A DNA stretch of 64,000 bases from Phycisphaerae bacterium (GTDB lineage Bacteria; Planctomycetota; Phycisphaerae; UBA1845; Fen-1342): positions 115,321 to 179,320 of the forward strand of contig JAGNKU010000001.1 of assembly GCA_017999985.1 (NCBI GenBank), in the 5' to 3' direction. Made by a program: the position numbers and the translations under genes. The notes beneath the pieces are model-generated. The model was not told the origin of the DNA. It searched no databases and saw nothing but the letters and a program-made list of their open reading frames with translations. This document shows positions 1 to 8,283 of the stretch, piece after piece (positions within the stretch are counted from its first letter, which is position 1; each line of letters opens with the position of its first letter).

Positions 1-42
1 GGCGGGCCCCGAACCGATGATGACAACCTTCTCGACGGCCAT
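1..42 (-). CDS. N-terminus of a FAD-dependent oxidoreductase, probably thioredoxin reductase (partial, runs off the window)
   Basis: Only the first 14 codons are visible, reading M-A-V-E-K-V-V-I-I-G-S-G-P-A on the minus strand. The pattern of a beta strand followed by GxGxxG within the first 15 residues is the N-terminal FAD-binding Rossmann motif, and VVIIGSGPA is very typical of TrxB-like enzymes. A strong ribosome binding site, GAGGAG, sits five bases upstream of the ATG, which fixes the start. The rest of the gene lies to the left of position 1, so TrxB cannot be told from other two-dinucleotide-binding flavoproteins. Confidence 0.7.
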   Translation of the reverse strand, partial: MAVEKVVIIGSGPA

Positions 43-346
43 GCAAGCTCCTCTGGGCACGGTACGACTCAGTCAACCGAAGACCCGGAGCCCATGGCGC
101 CCGCCGAACACCCGCCTCCCGCGCCGGACCCCGAGGTTGCCCGTATTGTAGGCGGGCCGGCGGCGTTCGTCAGGTAAGGGGAAGCGCTGCGTCCCATAGA
201 AGCGGGCAGCCGGTGAACGGCCGCGCGCGAGCGCACCTTCCACCGGCTGTCCGCCGCTGCCAGGCGGGTGCACACAGTCCCCCTGCGCCCGTCACGCGTC
301 GTGTGAGCCGAGCTCTGTCGGGGCAGCGCGGCCGACGTCGCGGCGT
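43..346. other. Intergenic region without a recognisable gene
   Basis: These 304 bases separate the start of the flavoprotein gene from the end of the PEP-CTERM gene; both are on the minus strand. Short open frames in several phases look like GC-rich noise, with arginine- and alanine-rich translations and no start signal. No tRNA, rRNA or riboswitch pattern was seen. The region must contain the promoter of the flavoprotein gene, but no convincing -35/-10 pair was found. Confidence 0.5.
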
Positions 347-964
347 CTAGCGGCGGCGCGCCAGCAGCAGGCCACACGCCAACAGCGTCAGTGCGGCCGG
401 CTCCGGAATCGGCGCAATGCCGGGACTGCCGATGTCACCGCCGGTCGATGCCCACGAGCCGTAGACATCGCCGACCGCGGCGAGGCCCCAGCTCGTCTGG
501 ACCACGGTGTACCCGTAGTCCGTGGCCGGGATATTGCAGCTCTTGTTCTGGGTGCGCACGGTGCCGGGGTAGGTCTGGTCGCCATAGGCCAACTGATCGA
601 CCAGGTTGCCGCCGGCGTCGTAGAGGTTGATCTGGTCGTTGCGGCCGAGATTGGCGAGGTTGTCGCCGATGATGCCCACGCCGCTCAGCGCCCACGCCGT
701 GGCGAAATCCGCCGCCGTCACATCCACAAGCAGTACGGACGCGCCGGGCGCGACAACGCCGAACGCGCTGAGATCGACCGTCCCGGGCATCTGGCTGTCG
801 TCATCGTAGCTCCAGCCGGTCATGTCCACGGCGGCCGGTCCGATATTGGTGAATTCAATGAATTCCCCGCTGGTGCCCGAGTACATCCACTCGGAGATCT
901 GCATGCTGCCGAAGGCCGCCTGCACGACGGCCGCGACCAGAACAATTGCCACAGAGCGCTTCAT
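347..964 (-). CDS. Secreted PEP-CTERM protein with a lamin-tail-like domain
   Basis: The 205-residue product begins with a signal peptide (residues 1-19: MKRS, then a hydrophobic stretch ending AFG). Residues about 20-150 resemble the lamin tail domain: ISEWMYSG, then GEFIEFTN and VDMTGWSYDDD are the usual opening strands. The C-terminus reads PEP followed by a hydrophobic segment and ARRR, which is the PEP-CTERM sorting tag recognised by exosortase systems and common in planctomycetes. The start at 964 is set by GGAGG seven bases upstream; an in-frame extension to 1084 has no such site and would bury the signal peptide. It is probably a surface or extracellular-matrix protein; its partner is unknown. 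No neighbour shares an obvious function. Confidence 0.85.
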   Translation of the reverse strand: MKRSVAIVLVAAVVQAAFGSMQISEWMYSGTSGEFIEFTNIGPAAVDMTGWSYDDDSQMPGTVDLSAFGVVAPGASVLLVDVTAADFATAWALSGVGIIGDNLANLGRNDQINLYDAGGNLVDQLAYGDQTYPGTVRTQNKSCNIPATDYGYTVVQTSWGLAAVGDVYGSWASTGGDIGSPGIAPIPEPAALTLLACGLLLARRR

Positions 965-1101
965 CACTGTCCTCCTTCTTGGGGTTACCCGTGGGACACC
1001 GGCGGCATTCCGGTGACGCGCTTGCGGGCCGTCAGGGAGCAGGCCGCCGCGCGCCCAGCGCGCGGACCGTCTCCCCTGCTGCAAGAAACGTTTGCCTATG
1101 G

Positions 1102-1131
1102 GTTTTATTCAGCGCCATGTTGGATTTTCAA
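1102..1131 (-). promoter_or_regulatory. Possible promoter of the PEP-CTERM gene
   Basis: On the minus strand TTGAAA (1126-1131) is followed after 18 bases by TAAAAC (1102-1107), in an AT-rich patch that stands out from the GC-rich surroundings, about 140 bases before the start codon. A short AAACGTTT palindrome lies just downstream (1086-1093). The match to a sigma-70 consensus is moderate, so this is a guess from base composition and spacing. Confidence 0.3.
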
Positions 1132-1266
1132 GTCTGAAAACCGGCTGACGCGGCCGGCGCGCCCGCAGCGCGCGGGTAGCCGGTCGCGGCACCGCCGGAT
1201 TCGCGCAACTCCCTCCGGGCGGGCGAGTTAGCGGGGCAGCCCACCACGGACAGGGCTGGCGACGCC

Positions 1267-2415
1267 CTAGCCCTGTGCTTCCTTCTCGAGAACCTGCTCG
1301 TCGTAGCTCTTCTTGCCGAGCATACCGACCGCGGTGGTGCCGCGCAGCTTGGCCTCGATTTTCGTCTGCAGCTCCGAAGGGTTCCGCGCCCGCTCGACGC
1401 ACTCCTCGGCGCTGCAAATGCCGCCGTCGTAGAGCTGCCAGAGGTGGTCATCGAGCAACTGCATGCCGTACTTCTTCCCGGTCTGAATGGCCGAGTCGAT
1501 CCGGTAGGTCTTGTTCTCGCGAATCAGGTTGGAGATGGCCGGCGTGATGACCAGGAACTCGTACGCCGCCACGCGCCCGCCGGTGCCCATCTTCGGCAGC
1601 AGGTTCTGCGACAGCACGGCGAGCAGGTTGGTGCTGAGCTGGACGCGGATCTGCTCCTGCTGCTCGACCGGGAAGGCATCGATGATACGGTTGATCGTGC
1701 CCTGGGCACCGGTCGTGTGCAGCGTGGCAAAGACCAGGTGGCCGGTCTCGGCGGCCCGGATGGCCGATTCCATCGTCTCCAGGTCGCGCATTTCGCCGAC
1801 CAGGATCACGTCCGGGTCCATGCGCAGCGAGCGGCGCAGCGCTTCGGCGAAGCTCGGCACATCCACGCCCACTTCGCGCTGCGAGATCACGCACTTGTGA
1901 TGCTGATGGTAGTACTCGATCGGGTCCTCGATCGTGATGATGTGGCGGTCGCCGATGTCGCGGTTGATGTGGTCGATCATCGTGGCCAGCGTCGTGGTCT
2001 TGCCGGAGCCGGTCGGGCCGGTGACGAGGAACAAACCACGCGGCCGGCGGCACAGGGCCCGCGTGATGCGCGGCAGGCCGATCTCCTCGAAAGACAGGAT
2101 CTTCGACGGGATCAGCCGCAGCACCATCGAGATGTTGCCCTTCTGCCGGAAAACCGAGACGCGGAAGCGGCCCTTGTCACCGAACGCGAAGCCGTAGTCC
2201 GTGCCGCCTTCCTCCTGCAGTTCCTGCTGGTTGCGCTCGGGCGTGACAGACTTCATCAGGGCCATCGTGTCGTCGGCCTCGAGCGACTTGGTTTCGAGGG
2301 AGCGCAGGGCGCCGTCGATCCGCAGCACCGGCGGACGCCCGACGTGCAGGTGGATGTCCGACGAACCCACTCGGATGCAGGTCTCCAGCAGACGATCAAT
2401 GTGAACGGTAGCCAC
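1267..2415 (-). CDS. pilT: Type IV pilus twitching-motility / retraction ATPase, PilT family
   Basis: The 382-residue protein is a full-length hexameric ATPase of the PilT/VirB11 superfamily, which powers pilus disassembly at the inner membrane. It has the N-terminal PAS-like half (SSDIHLHVG), the Walker A motif GPTGSGKT at residues 133-140, an Asp box (IITIEDPIEY), Walker B (ILVGEMRD) and a His box (TGHLVFATLHT). Length and motif spacing match PilT rather than the longer PilB/GspE, and the tetracysteine motif of PilB is absent. The start is a GTG at 2415 with GAGG seven bases upstream. It lies 45 bases downstream of the gspE/pilB-like gene and probably forms a two-gene operon with it. PilT and PilU cannot be separated from sequence alone. 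Confidence 0.93.
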   Translation of the reverse strand: MATVHIDRLLETCIRVGSSDIHLHVGRPPVLRIDGALRSLETKSLEADDTMALMKSVTPERNQQELQEEGGTDYGFAFGDKGRFRVSVFRQKGNISMVLRLIPSKILSFEEIGLPRITRALCRRPRGLFLVTGPTGSGKTTTLATMIDHINRDIGDRHIITIEDPIEYYHQHHKCVISQREVGVDVPSFAEALRRSLRMDPDVILVGEMRDLETMESAIRAAETGHLVFATLHTTGAQGTINRIIDAFPVEQQEQIRVQLSTNLLAVLSQNLLPKMGTGGRVAAYEFLVITPAISNLIRENKTYRIDSAIQTGKKYGMQLLDDHLWQLYDGGICSAEECVERARNPSELQTKIEAKLRGTTAVGMLGKKSYDEQVLEKEAQG

Positions 2416-2460
2416 AGCCGAACCTCACTTGGGCGCCGGCCAAGGCGGCGCGGACAGCCC

Positions 2461-4182
2461 CTATTCCTCGGTCAGTACGCCTTCGGACTGCGCGATCTTG
2501 GCCACTTCGAGCGCCGTTGTGATACCGCGCAGGATCTTGCGTTTGCCGTCTTCGAGCAGCGGGCGCATGCCGGCGGCCCGCGCGGCCTTGCGAATCTCGT
2601 TGGTGGGCGCGCGGTTGAACGCCAGCTCGCGGACCTCGTTACACATCTCGAGCATCTCGAAGATGCCCTGCCGGCCGCGGAAGCCCACGCCGCTGCAGCG
2701 ATTGCAGCCCTTGCCACGATAGAGGTGCCCGCCGGCCAGGTCGTCGTCCGTCATGCCGAGCATGCGCAGGACGAAGCGATCAGGGGCGGGGTCGATCTCC
2801 TTGCATTCCTGGCAGATCGTGCGGATCAGGCGCTGGGCCATGATCGCCTGCACGGACGACGCGACCAGGAACGGCTTGATGCCCATGTCGATCAGACGCG
2901 TGATGGCGCTGGGTGCGTCGTTGGTGTGCAGCGTGCTGAACACCAAGTGGCCGGTGAGCGCGGCCTGCACCGCGACCTCGCCGACCTCGCGGTCACGGAT
3001 CTCGCCCACCAGGATGATGTTGGGGGCCTGCCGCAGCATGGCGCGCAGGATGCGCGCGAACGTCAACCCGATCTCCTCCTTCACCTGGCACTGGTTCATG
3101 CCGGTGAAGTTGTATTCGACCGGGTCCTCGGCGGTGATGATCTTGCGGTCCGGGCGGTTGAGCTCCTGCAGCGCGGCATAAAGCGTCGTGGTCTTGCCGG
3201 AGCCGGTCGGCCCCGTGACCAGGAACACGCCGTTCGGCTGGCGGATGATGCGCTGAAAGCGCGCGTAGTCATCCTCCTCGAAGCCCAGGCCCATGATGCC
3301 GATCTTGACCGAGTCCGGGCGCAGAATACGCAGGACCACGCTCTCGCCGTGGTACGCCGGCAGCGCGCTCACGCGGAAGTCGATGAACGAGCCGCCGATT
3401 TTCATCTTGATGCGGCCGTCCTGCGGCAGGCGTTTCTCCGCGATGTCGATGCCGGAGATAATCTTGAGGCGGGCGATGACCGGGCCCTGCATGCTCTTGG
3501 GAATGTTGTCGCGCTCGATGCACACGCCGTCGATGCGGTAGCGGACGCGCACGCGGTCCGCCATGGGCTCGACGTGAATGTCGGAGGCGCGCATGCGCAC
3601 CGCTTCGCCGATCAGCAGGTTGATCAGTTTGATCACGGGGGCGTCGGCGTCGTCCTCCTCCTGCGCCTTTCTGTAGGCGTCGACCTCCTTGGCGTGCAGG
3701 TCGGCGTCGCGGTCGATCTCCGAGATGGCTTCGTCGACGCTGGTCCCCAGGCCGCCCATGAACGTGTCGATGAAGCGCTGGATCTTGGAGCGCGGCGCCA
3801 GGGCGCAGTCGAGCTCCATGTTGAGCAGGAAGCGCAGCTTGTCCTGCAGCTCCAGGTCCAGCGGGTCGGAAATGATGATCTTGAGCCGGTTCCCCTCCTT
3901 CTTCATGGGGAGAACCTTTTCGTCCTTGATGATCTTCTCGGGCACCAGGTCCAGCGCGGCCGGCACCTGCACGTTCTTGTCGAGGTCCACGTACTCGAGG
4001 TCGAACTGCGCCGCCAGGGCCTTGGTGACGTCGTCCTCGCTCGCCAGCTCCAGCGCGACCAGCGCCTCGCCCACGCGTTGCCCACGCTCGGATGCGTAGG
4101 CAATCGCCTCCTTCAACGCCTCCGGCGAGATGATGTTCCACCCGACGAGGATCTCGCCGAGCTTCTTGCGACGTCGAGCCAT
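2461..4182 (-). CDS. gspE: GspE/PilB family assembly ATPase of type II secretion / type IV pili
   Basis: This 573-residue cytoplasmic ATPase drives pilus or pseudopilus assembly. Residues 1 to about 150 form the N-terminal MshEN/T2SSE_N domain (KKLGEILVGWNIISPEAL). The C-terminal motor has Walker A GPTGSGKT near residue 325, an Asp box (IITAEDPVEY), Walker B (IILVGEIRD) and a His box (TGHLVFSTLHT). The zinc-binding tetracysteine of GspE/PilB is present as CQEC followed by CNRC. The start at 4182 is supported by a GGGAG site six bases upstream; an upstream extension lacks one. Its partners are probably the platform protein GspF and the PilM-PilN fusion encoded at 21889-29339, since that operon contains no ATPase of its own. 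It could equally be called PilB. Confidence 0.92.
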   Translation of the reverse strand: MARRRKKLGEILVGWNIISPEALKEAIAYASERGQRVGEALVALELASEDDVTKALAAQFDLEYVDLDKNVQVPAALDLVPEKIIKDEKVLPMKKEGNRLKIIISDPLDLELQDKLRFLLNMELDCALAPRSKIQRFIDTFMGGLGTSVDEAISEIDRDADLHAKEVDAYRKAQEEDDADAPVIKLINLLIGEAVRMRASDIHVEPMADRVRVRYRIDGVCIERDNIPKSMQGPVIARLKIISGIDIAEKRLPQDGRIKMKIGGSFIDFRVSALPAYHGESVVLRILRPDSVKIGIMGLGFEEDDYARFQRIIRQPNGVFLVTGPTGSGKTTTLYAALQELNRPDRKIITAEDPVEYNFTGMNQCQVKEEIGLTFARILRAMLRQAPNIILVGEIRDREVGEVAVQAALTGHLVFSTLHTNDAPSAITRLIDMGIKPFLVASSVQAIMAQRLIRTICQECKEIDPAPDRFVLRMLGMTDDDLAGGHLYRGKGCNRCSGVGFRGRQGIFEMLEMCNEVRELAFNRAPTNEIRKAARAAGMRPLLEDGKRKILRGITTALEVAKIAQSEGVLTEE

Positions 4183-4261
4183 CCGTTCTCCCTCGGCCAG
4201 CCGGCCACCCGAAGCGGCCCCCGCCGGCCGCGGCTGCGCGCGGACCAACCACTGTAACCAG

Positions 4262-4275
4262 GACAAATTATTGTC
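4262..4275. promoter_or_regulatory. Small AT-rich inverted repeat between divergent genes
   Basis: GACAA and TTGTC flank a four-base centre (ATTA) in the 294-base gap between the divergent gspE-like and LOG-family genes. It is the only AT-rich patch near the gspE start, 80 bases upstream of it. It could be an operator or part of a promoter; a 5-bp arm is short enough to be chance. Confidence 0.25.
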
Positions 4276-4351
4276 GGGCTCGACCGCCCAAAAGGCAAGC
4301 TCTGCGGGCCCGCCCCACGGCGCGGGCCGCCAAATCGCAGCCGGAGCGGCA

Positions 4352-4379
4352 TTGTGCCGGCGGACCACCGGGCGATAAT
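4352..4379 (+). promoter_or_regulatory. Putative sigma-70 promoter of the LOG-family gene
   Basis: TTGTGC (4352-4357) and GATAAT (4374-4379) are separated by 16 bases, about 100 bases before the GTG start at 4477. GATAAT matches five of six positions of the -10 consensus. Seen only by eye. Confidence 0.4.
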
Positions 4380-4476
4380 CTCCGCACCGGACCCATCGGT
4401 CCGATTGCGAACACGGTGCCGCTTCGCGCGGATTCGGCCCGTCAGGCCCGTGCGCAGCGACGTCAAGGAGGCTGGC

Positions 4477-5043
4477 GTGCGTACCCGCGTGGTCACCATC
4501 TTCGGCAGCTCCACACCCGAACCGCTGAGCCCGCCCTACCAGGACGCGTACGAACTGGGCCGGGCCCTGGCCCAAGCGGGCTGGACGGTCTGCAACGGCG
4601 GCTACGGCGGAACCATGGAGGCCGCGGCGCGGGGCGCACACGAGGTCGGCGGACACACGATCGGGGTCACCTGCTCGATCTTCGGGCGGCGCGGCGGGGC
4701 CAACCGCTACATCCAGCAGGAAGTCCCGACCTTCGACCTGCACGCCCGCCTGAACACACTCGTCCGCCTCGCGCATGCCTACGTCGTCCTCCCCGGCGGC
4801 ACCGGCACGCTGCTCGAGTTGGCGCTGGTCTGGGAGCTCTACAGCAAGGGCCTCACCAGGCGCGCAGCACCCCTCATCCTGTTCGGCACGCACTGGACAC
4901 CACTGATCGGCATCCTGCGCGCGCAACAGGACGAGCTGCTGGAGCCCTTCGTCGCAAGTTCAGCGGCGGACGTGGTCGAGTTCCTGCGGCACGAATGGGC
5001 CACGGCGCCCGACGCTGACGATGCACCGTCACCAACGCCTTGA
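4477..5043 (+). CDS. LOG family (TIGR00725/lysine-decarboxylase-like) nucleotide-binding protein
   Basis: The 188-residue protein has the Rossmann-type LOG fold. The characteristic PGGxGTxxE motif is present as PGGTGTLLE, together with GGYGGTMEA near the N-terminus. Characterised members with this motif are phosphoribohydrolases acting on cytokinin or purine nucleoside 5'-monophosphates, but many bacterial homologues have no known substrate. The start is a GTG at 4477 with a perfect AAGGAGG five bases upstream, so the longer frame from 4354 is rejected. It is transcribed divergently from the gspE-like gene and is followed after 119 bases by the amidohydrolase gene. Confidence 0.85.
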   Translation: MRTRVVTIFGSSTPEPLSPPYQDAYELGRALAQAGWTVCNGGYGGTMEAAARGAHEVGGHTIGVTCSIFGRRGGANRYIQQEVPTFDLHARLNTLVRLAHAYVVLPGGTGTLLELALVWELYSKGLTRRAAPLILFGTHWTPLIGILRAQQDELLEPFVASSAADVVEFLRHEWATAPDADDAPSPTP

Positions 5044-5162
5044 CGCTGGACGCGGTTCGCGGTTAGCATCGCCACAACATGTAGTGGTAAGCTCGGTTTT
5101 CGGCTTTCGACGGGGCGCGCGTCGCAGGCCCATCAAGTAGCACGAACAGGTGGCCGCCGGAC

Positions 5163-6035
5163 ATGATCGTTGACTGCCACACCCAGGTCTGGAACTCGAG
5201 CGCCCAGCTCGGCCGCGACACACCCCCGCTGGTGGCCATGGCCAAGGCCGACGAATTCCACCATCGCGAGGCCATCGACCCGGTCGATCGGGCCATCGTG
5301 CTCGCATTCAAGAGCCGCTACCTCGGCGCAGAAATCCCGAACCGCTTCGTCGCGGAGTACGTCCGGCGGAACCCGGGCAAGACGATTGGTTTCGCCGGCA
5401 TCGACCCGCTCGAGCGCGACTGGCTCGACGAGCTGCGCATCGCCCAGGACGAGTTGAATCTGAAGGGCGTGGTGATCTCGCCGGAGATGCAGAACTTCCA
5501 CCCGTCCGACACGCGCGTCATGCGACTTTACGAGGAGTGCGTCCGCCGCCGGCTGCCCGTGCTGTTCGAGCAGAACCATCGGCACGCGACGGCGAACATG
5601 GGGTACGCCGAGCCGATCCTGCTGGACGAAGTGGCGCGGGAGTTTCCGGAGCTGCGCATCGTGGTCGCGCGGCTGGGGCATCCGTGGGTGGCGCAGACGA
5701 TCACGCTGCTGGGGAAACACCCGCACGTCTACGCCGACGTGGCCGGCCTGCTGTCGCAACCCTGGCTGAGCTACACCGCGCTGCTGGCGGCGCGCGAGTA
5801 CGGCGTCATGGATAAGCTGCTTTTCGGAAGTGACTTCCCCTTCCGGGCCCCGGCGGCCTGTATCGAAGCGCTGTACTCATTGAACCAGTTCAGCCACGGG
5901 AGCAACCTTGAATCGATCCCTCGCGAGCAGTTGCGCGGTATCGTGGAGCGGGACACCTTGGCGCTGCTGGGCATTGAAGGGCCCACCACGCCAAACGCCA
6001 AACCCAAGCAGGCTATATTCGCCGATGAGGATTAA
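5163..6035 (+). CDS. Amidohydrolase-2 family metal-dependent hydrolase
   Basis: This 290-residue TIM-barrel protein resembles the ACMSD-like amidohydrolase-2 family (PF04909). The N-terminal metal motif is DCHTQVW, where the family normally has DxHxH, so the second histidine is a glutamine. Later landmarks are EQNH, ARLGHPW (metal histidine) and LLFGSDFPF (catalytic aspartate). The substrate cannot be read from the sequence. An AGGTGG site lies nine bases before the ATG. The stop overlaps the start of the downstream lipoprotein gene by 11 bases, which suggests coupled translation. Confidence 0.8.
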   Translation: MIVDCHTQVWNSSAQLGRDTPPLVAMAKADEFHHREAIDPVDRAIVLAFKSRYLGAEIPNRFVAEYVRRNPGKTIGFAGIDPLERDWLDELRIAQDELNLKGVVISPEMQNFHPSDTRVMRLYEECVRRRLPVLFEQNHRHATANMGYAEPILLDEVAREFPELRIVVARLGHPWVAQTITLLGKHPHVYADVAGLLSQPWLSYTALLAAREYGVMDKLLFGSDFPFRAPAACIEALYSLNQFSHGSNLESIPREQLRGIVERDTLALLGIEGPTTPNAKPKQAIFADED

Positions 6036-6591
6036 CCGGCCGCGACGCACAGGTGTCCTGCTGAGCGTGAGCTTGGCACTGCTGGCCGGGGCGGCCGTGG
6101 GTTGCCGCACCTCGTCATTCCAAGTCGTTTCCTACAAGGACCCGTATTTCCCCGAGCACTACCGGACCGCGCTGGCTGACTGCGCGTATCGCACCGACCC
6201 CAGCGGCGATGTGCACGCGGTCGGGCGGGCAACCCGCGCGACCGAGCAGGGCACGACCCGGCAGTATCTCTACGTCCACATGTTCTGGCAGCCCAAGCCC
6301 GGCAAGACGCCGGCCGAGCAATCCGCCACCGACGCCACGTTCCGCTACGTGGTCGCGACCGACACGGGTGCCACCACCTACGCGGGCACGGGCTTCGTGT
6401 TTCCGCAGCAGCGCGCCGGCGGGCACCTGGAAATCACCATCGAATCGGCCCGGCTGCACCTGGAGTCTCAGCGCGGCGAGGTGGGCGACGTGCTGGGCGA
6501 CAGCCGGCTGACGGGCACCCTGATCGCGCGCCGCGACCCGCCCGCCGCCGCCCATCTGATCCGCGAGGCCGAGCTCAGCGCGGCGCGGTAG
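6025..6591 (+). CDS. Predicted lipoprotein of unknown function
   Basis: The 188-residue product starts with a basic n-region, a hydrophobic stretch and a lipobox ending AAVGC, so it is probably lipid-anchored. The mature part has no family I recognise; it is beta-rich in appearance (for example YLYVHMFWQPKPG and TFRYVVATDTGATTYAG) and ends with an alanine-rich helix. The ATG at 6025 lies inside the last codons of the amidohydrolase gene. Its 3' end overlaps the convergent CBS gene by 17 bases. Confidence 0.65.
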   Translation: MRINRPRRTGVLLSVSLALLAGAAVGCRTSSFQVVSYKDPYFPEHYRTALADCAYRTDPSGDVHAVGRATRATEQGTTRQYLYVHMFWQPKPGKTPAEQSATDATFRYVVATDTGATTYAGTGFVFPQQRAGGHLEITIESARLHLESQRGEVGDVLGDSRLTGTLIARRDPPAAAHLIREAELSAAR

Positions 6592-7051
6592 CGCCCGCTG
6601 AAGTCGCGGCCTGCGCCGCCCACTCGCCATACAGGTACTCGTGCAGGTATTGGATGGTCGCCATCTGGTCGGCCTCCGCGGCCATCAGCACGTCGCCGAT
6701 CGAGACGATGCCCACCAGCCGGCCGTTCGCGACGACCGGCAGGTGTCGGATGCGCTTGCGGCGCATGACCGCCCGGCATTCCTCGCCGGTGGTCGCGGGG
6801 GTGCAGCACGCGACCGGGGCGGTCATCACCGTGCCGACGGTGGTCGTGGCCGGGTCGCGCTGAGGGGCCACCACGCGGCAGAGTATGTCGCGCTCGGTGA
6901 AGATGCCCACGACCACTTCCGCACGGGTCACGACCAGCGCGCCGACGCGGTGCGTGTTCATCAGGTGCGCGGCCGCGAGTACGGTCTGGCTCTCGCCGAC
7001 GCTGTGAACGTGGTGCCCTTTCTGGTCCAGGATGGTTTGGACGGTCGCCAT
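6575..7051 (-). CDS. Tandem CBS-domain protein
   Basis: The 158-residue protein is made of two CBS domains, about residues 8-60 (VLAAAHLMNTHRVGALVV, then GIFTERDIL) and 75-130 (VMTAPVACCTP, RIRHLPVV, GIVSIGDVL), with a short C-terminal helix (YLHEYLYGEW). Such stand-alone proteins bind adenine nucleotides and act as energy sensors; the partner here is unknown. The start at 7051 has GGAGAGG eight bases upstream. The stop overlaps the convergent lipoprotein gene by 17 bases. It lies downstream of the secretion operon on the same strand, after a 93-base gap. Confidence 0.88.
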   Translation of the reverse strand: MATVQTILDQKGHHVHSVGESQTVLAAAHLMNTHRVGALVVTRAEVVVGIFTERDILCRVVAPQRDPATTTVGTVMTAPVACCTPATTGEECRAVMRRKRIRHLPVVANGRLVGIVSIGDVLMAAEADQMATIQYLHEYLYGEWAAQAATSAGATAPR

Positions 7052-7144
7052 GGGAGCCACCTCTCCAGTGCGCATTCCACGATGCGGGAAGACAGTCTTC
7101 GGCCGCGTGGGATTGTAGGCGCGTGCTCCGCCGCCGGCGGCCGG

Positions 7145-7642
7145 CTACCAGCGCGCCGCGGAGTAGCGGCGCCGGCGGCCGAGGAGCGCGGGCAGATGCA
7201 GGATGAGGGCAGCCAGCAACGCCGCAACGAGGCTCGTCGCCAGCGCCTGGCCGATGAGCTGGAGCCAGCCGAGCGCGGTGTCATCGGCGTAGTGTTCGTA
7301 CAGGCGCACAAAGAGCTGGGCGGGCATCGCCACGAGAAAGGCCGCGAGCCAGCGCACCCACCAGAGTTCGCGGTTCACCATCTCACGCAGGTAGGTCAGC
7401 CCCAGGACTGCAAGCCCCAGCGCCAGCGCGTTCAGGCCAAGCGGGCCATCCGTGCCGGCGTCCACCGCGAAGCCGACGATCCACGCAGCCAGGCGCGCGT
7501 CGATGGCCGGTGCGCTGAGGCCCACGACCAGCGCCAGCACCAGCAGGAGGTTCAGCCACTCCGGGGCGAAGTGCTTCAGGATGGCAGTCTGCACAACGTA
7601 CGTCACGAGCAGCGCCACGATGAATAGCCGCCAGGACATCAT
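7145..7642 (-). CDS. MreD-like rod-shape / elongation membrane protein
   Basis: The 165-residue integral membrane protein has about five hydrophobic segments and the MreD-type signature GFAVDAGTDGPLGLNALALG (compare the family pattern G...D....PLGL.AL). MreD works with MreC and MreB in lateral wall growth, but neither is encoded nearby. Instead the gene is the last of the secretion operon: its ATG overlaps the stop of the upstream lipoprotein gene (TGATG). A second ATG one codon later is equally possible. The family call rests on one motif and topology, so it could be another small membrane partner of the secretion system. Confidence 0.65.
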   Translation of the reverse strand: MMSWRLFIVALLVTYVVQTAILKHFAPEWLNLLLVLALVVGLSAPAIDARLAAWIVGFAVDAGTDGPLGLNALALGLAVLGLTYLREMVNRELWWVRWLAAFLVAMPAQLFVRLYEHYADDTALGWLQLIGQALATSLVAALLAALILHLPALLGRRRRYSAARW

Positions 7643-8277
7643 CAGGGTCGAGGCTCCGTTTGCGGCGGCGTGTCCGGCGCGCGGCGCGGGGCCGCCGCTT
7701 TCGGCGGGGCCGGCGCCCGCTGCCCCGGCGGCAGGGGCACCTGGAACCGGCTGCCGCGCCGCGCGATCACCTCGCCGTCCTGCCGCTCATAGCTGAACTC
7801 GACCTGGATTTCGCGGCCGGCGACGTCGACCTCGCGGGGCCACCGCAGTACCAGGCCGTACGAATCACCCATGCTCGAGGCGTGGCGAACGCGGAAAGCA
7901 GCGGCCTGCTGCGCCGTGAACGCCCACTCATGCGCGAGCTGACGGTCGTAGCTGCCGTCCGGCCGGACGCCCAGCACGTACATCCGGGCGCGGATCGTGC
8001 CGGGGACGAACACGCCCTTGGGAATCTCCTCGCCCGGCCGCGTGGCGGCCGTGAAGTACACCCGCGCCATGATCCCGTTCACGCGGCCGGTTTCATCGTC
8101 GCGCGTCCACGGCTGCGCCGAATAGAACTGCCGAATTGCGACGATATCGTCGCGCATCGTACCCGCGCCCGGCGCGCCCTTCTCCAGCGACGCACACCCC
8201 GAGGCCAACAGCAGCGCGCCCGCCAGAAGCGCCCCGCCGGCCGGATTCAATGACATCCTGAACAGGCTTCGTCGCAT
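7642..8277 (-). CDS. Predicted lipoprotein encoded directly after the giant secretin
   Basis: The 211-residue product has a signal peptide ending in the lipobox LASGC at residues 25-29, then a mostly beta-strand domain (PKGVFVPGTIRARMYVLG, VDVAGREIQVEFSYERQDG) and a proline/alanine-rich C-terminus. I do not recognise the family. The start lies six bases after the stop of the secretin gene and the stop overlaps the MreD-like gene, so it is co-transcribed and probably translationally coupled. By position it could be a pilotin or other periplasmic/outer-membrane accessory of the secretin; that is inference. A second ATG at 8256 is possible. Confidence 0.65.
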   Translation of the reverse strand: MRRSLFRMSLNPAGGALLAGALLLASGCASLEKGAPGAGTMRDDIVAIRQFYSAQPWTRDDETGRVNGIMARVYFTAATRPGEEIPKGVFVPGTIRARMYVLGVRPDGSYDRQLAHEWAFTAQQAAAFRVRHASSMGDSYGLVLRWPREVDVAGREIQVEFSYERQDGEVIARRGSRFQVPLPPGQRAPAPPKAAAPRRAPDTPPQTEPRP

Positions 8278-8283
8278 AGCGCG

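Noticed and set aside
1444..4257. A 937-residue open frame on the plus strand opposite pilT and gspE
   Set aside because: Same kind of antisense shadow; both minus-strand genes have full motif sets.
4183..4476. Possible riboswitch or small RNA between the divergent gspE-like and LOG genes
   Set aside because: Only a short inverted repeat and a promoter-like pair were seen; no conserved riboswitch core.
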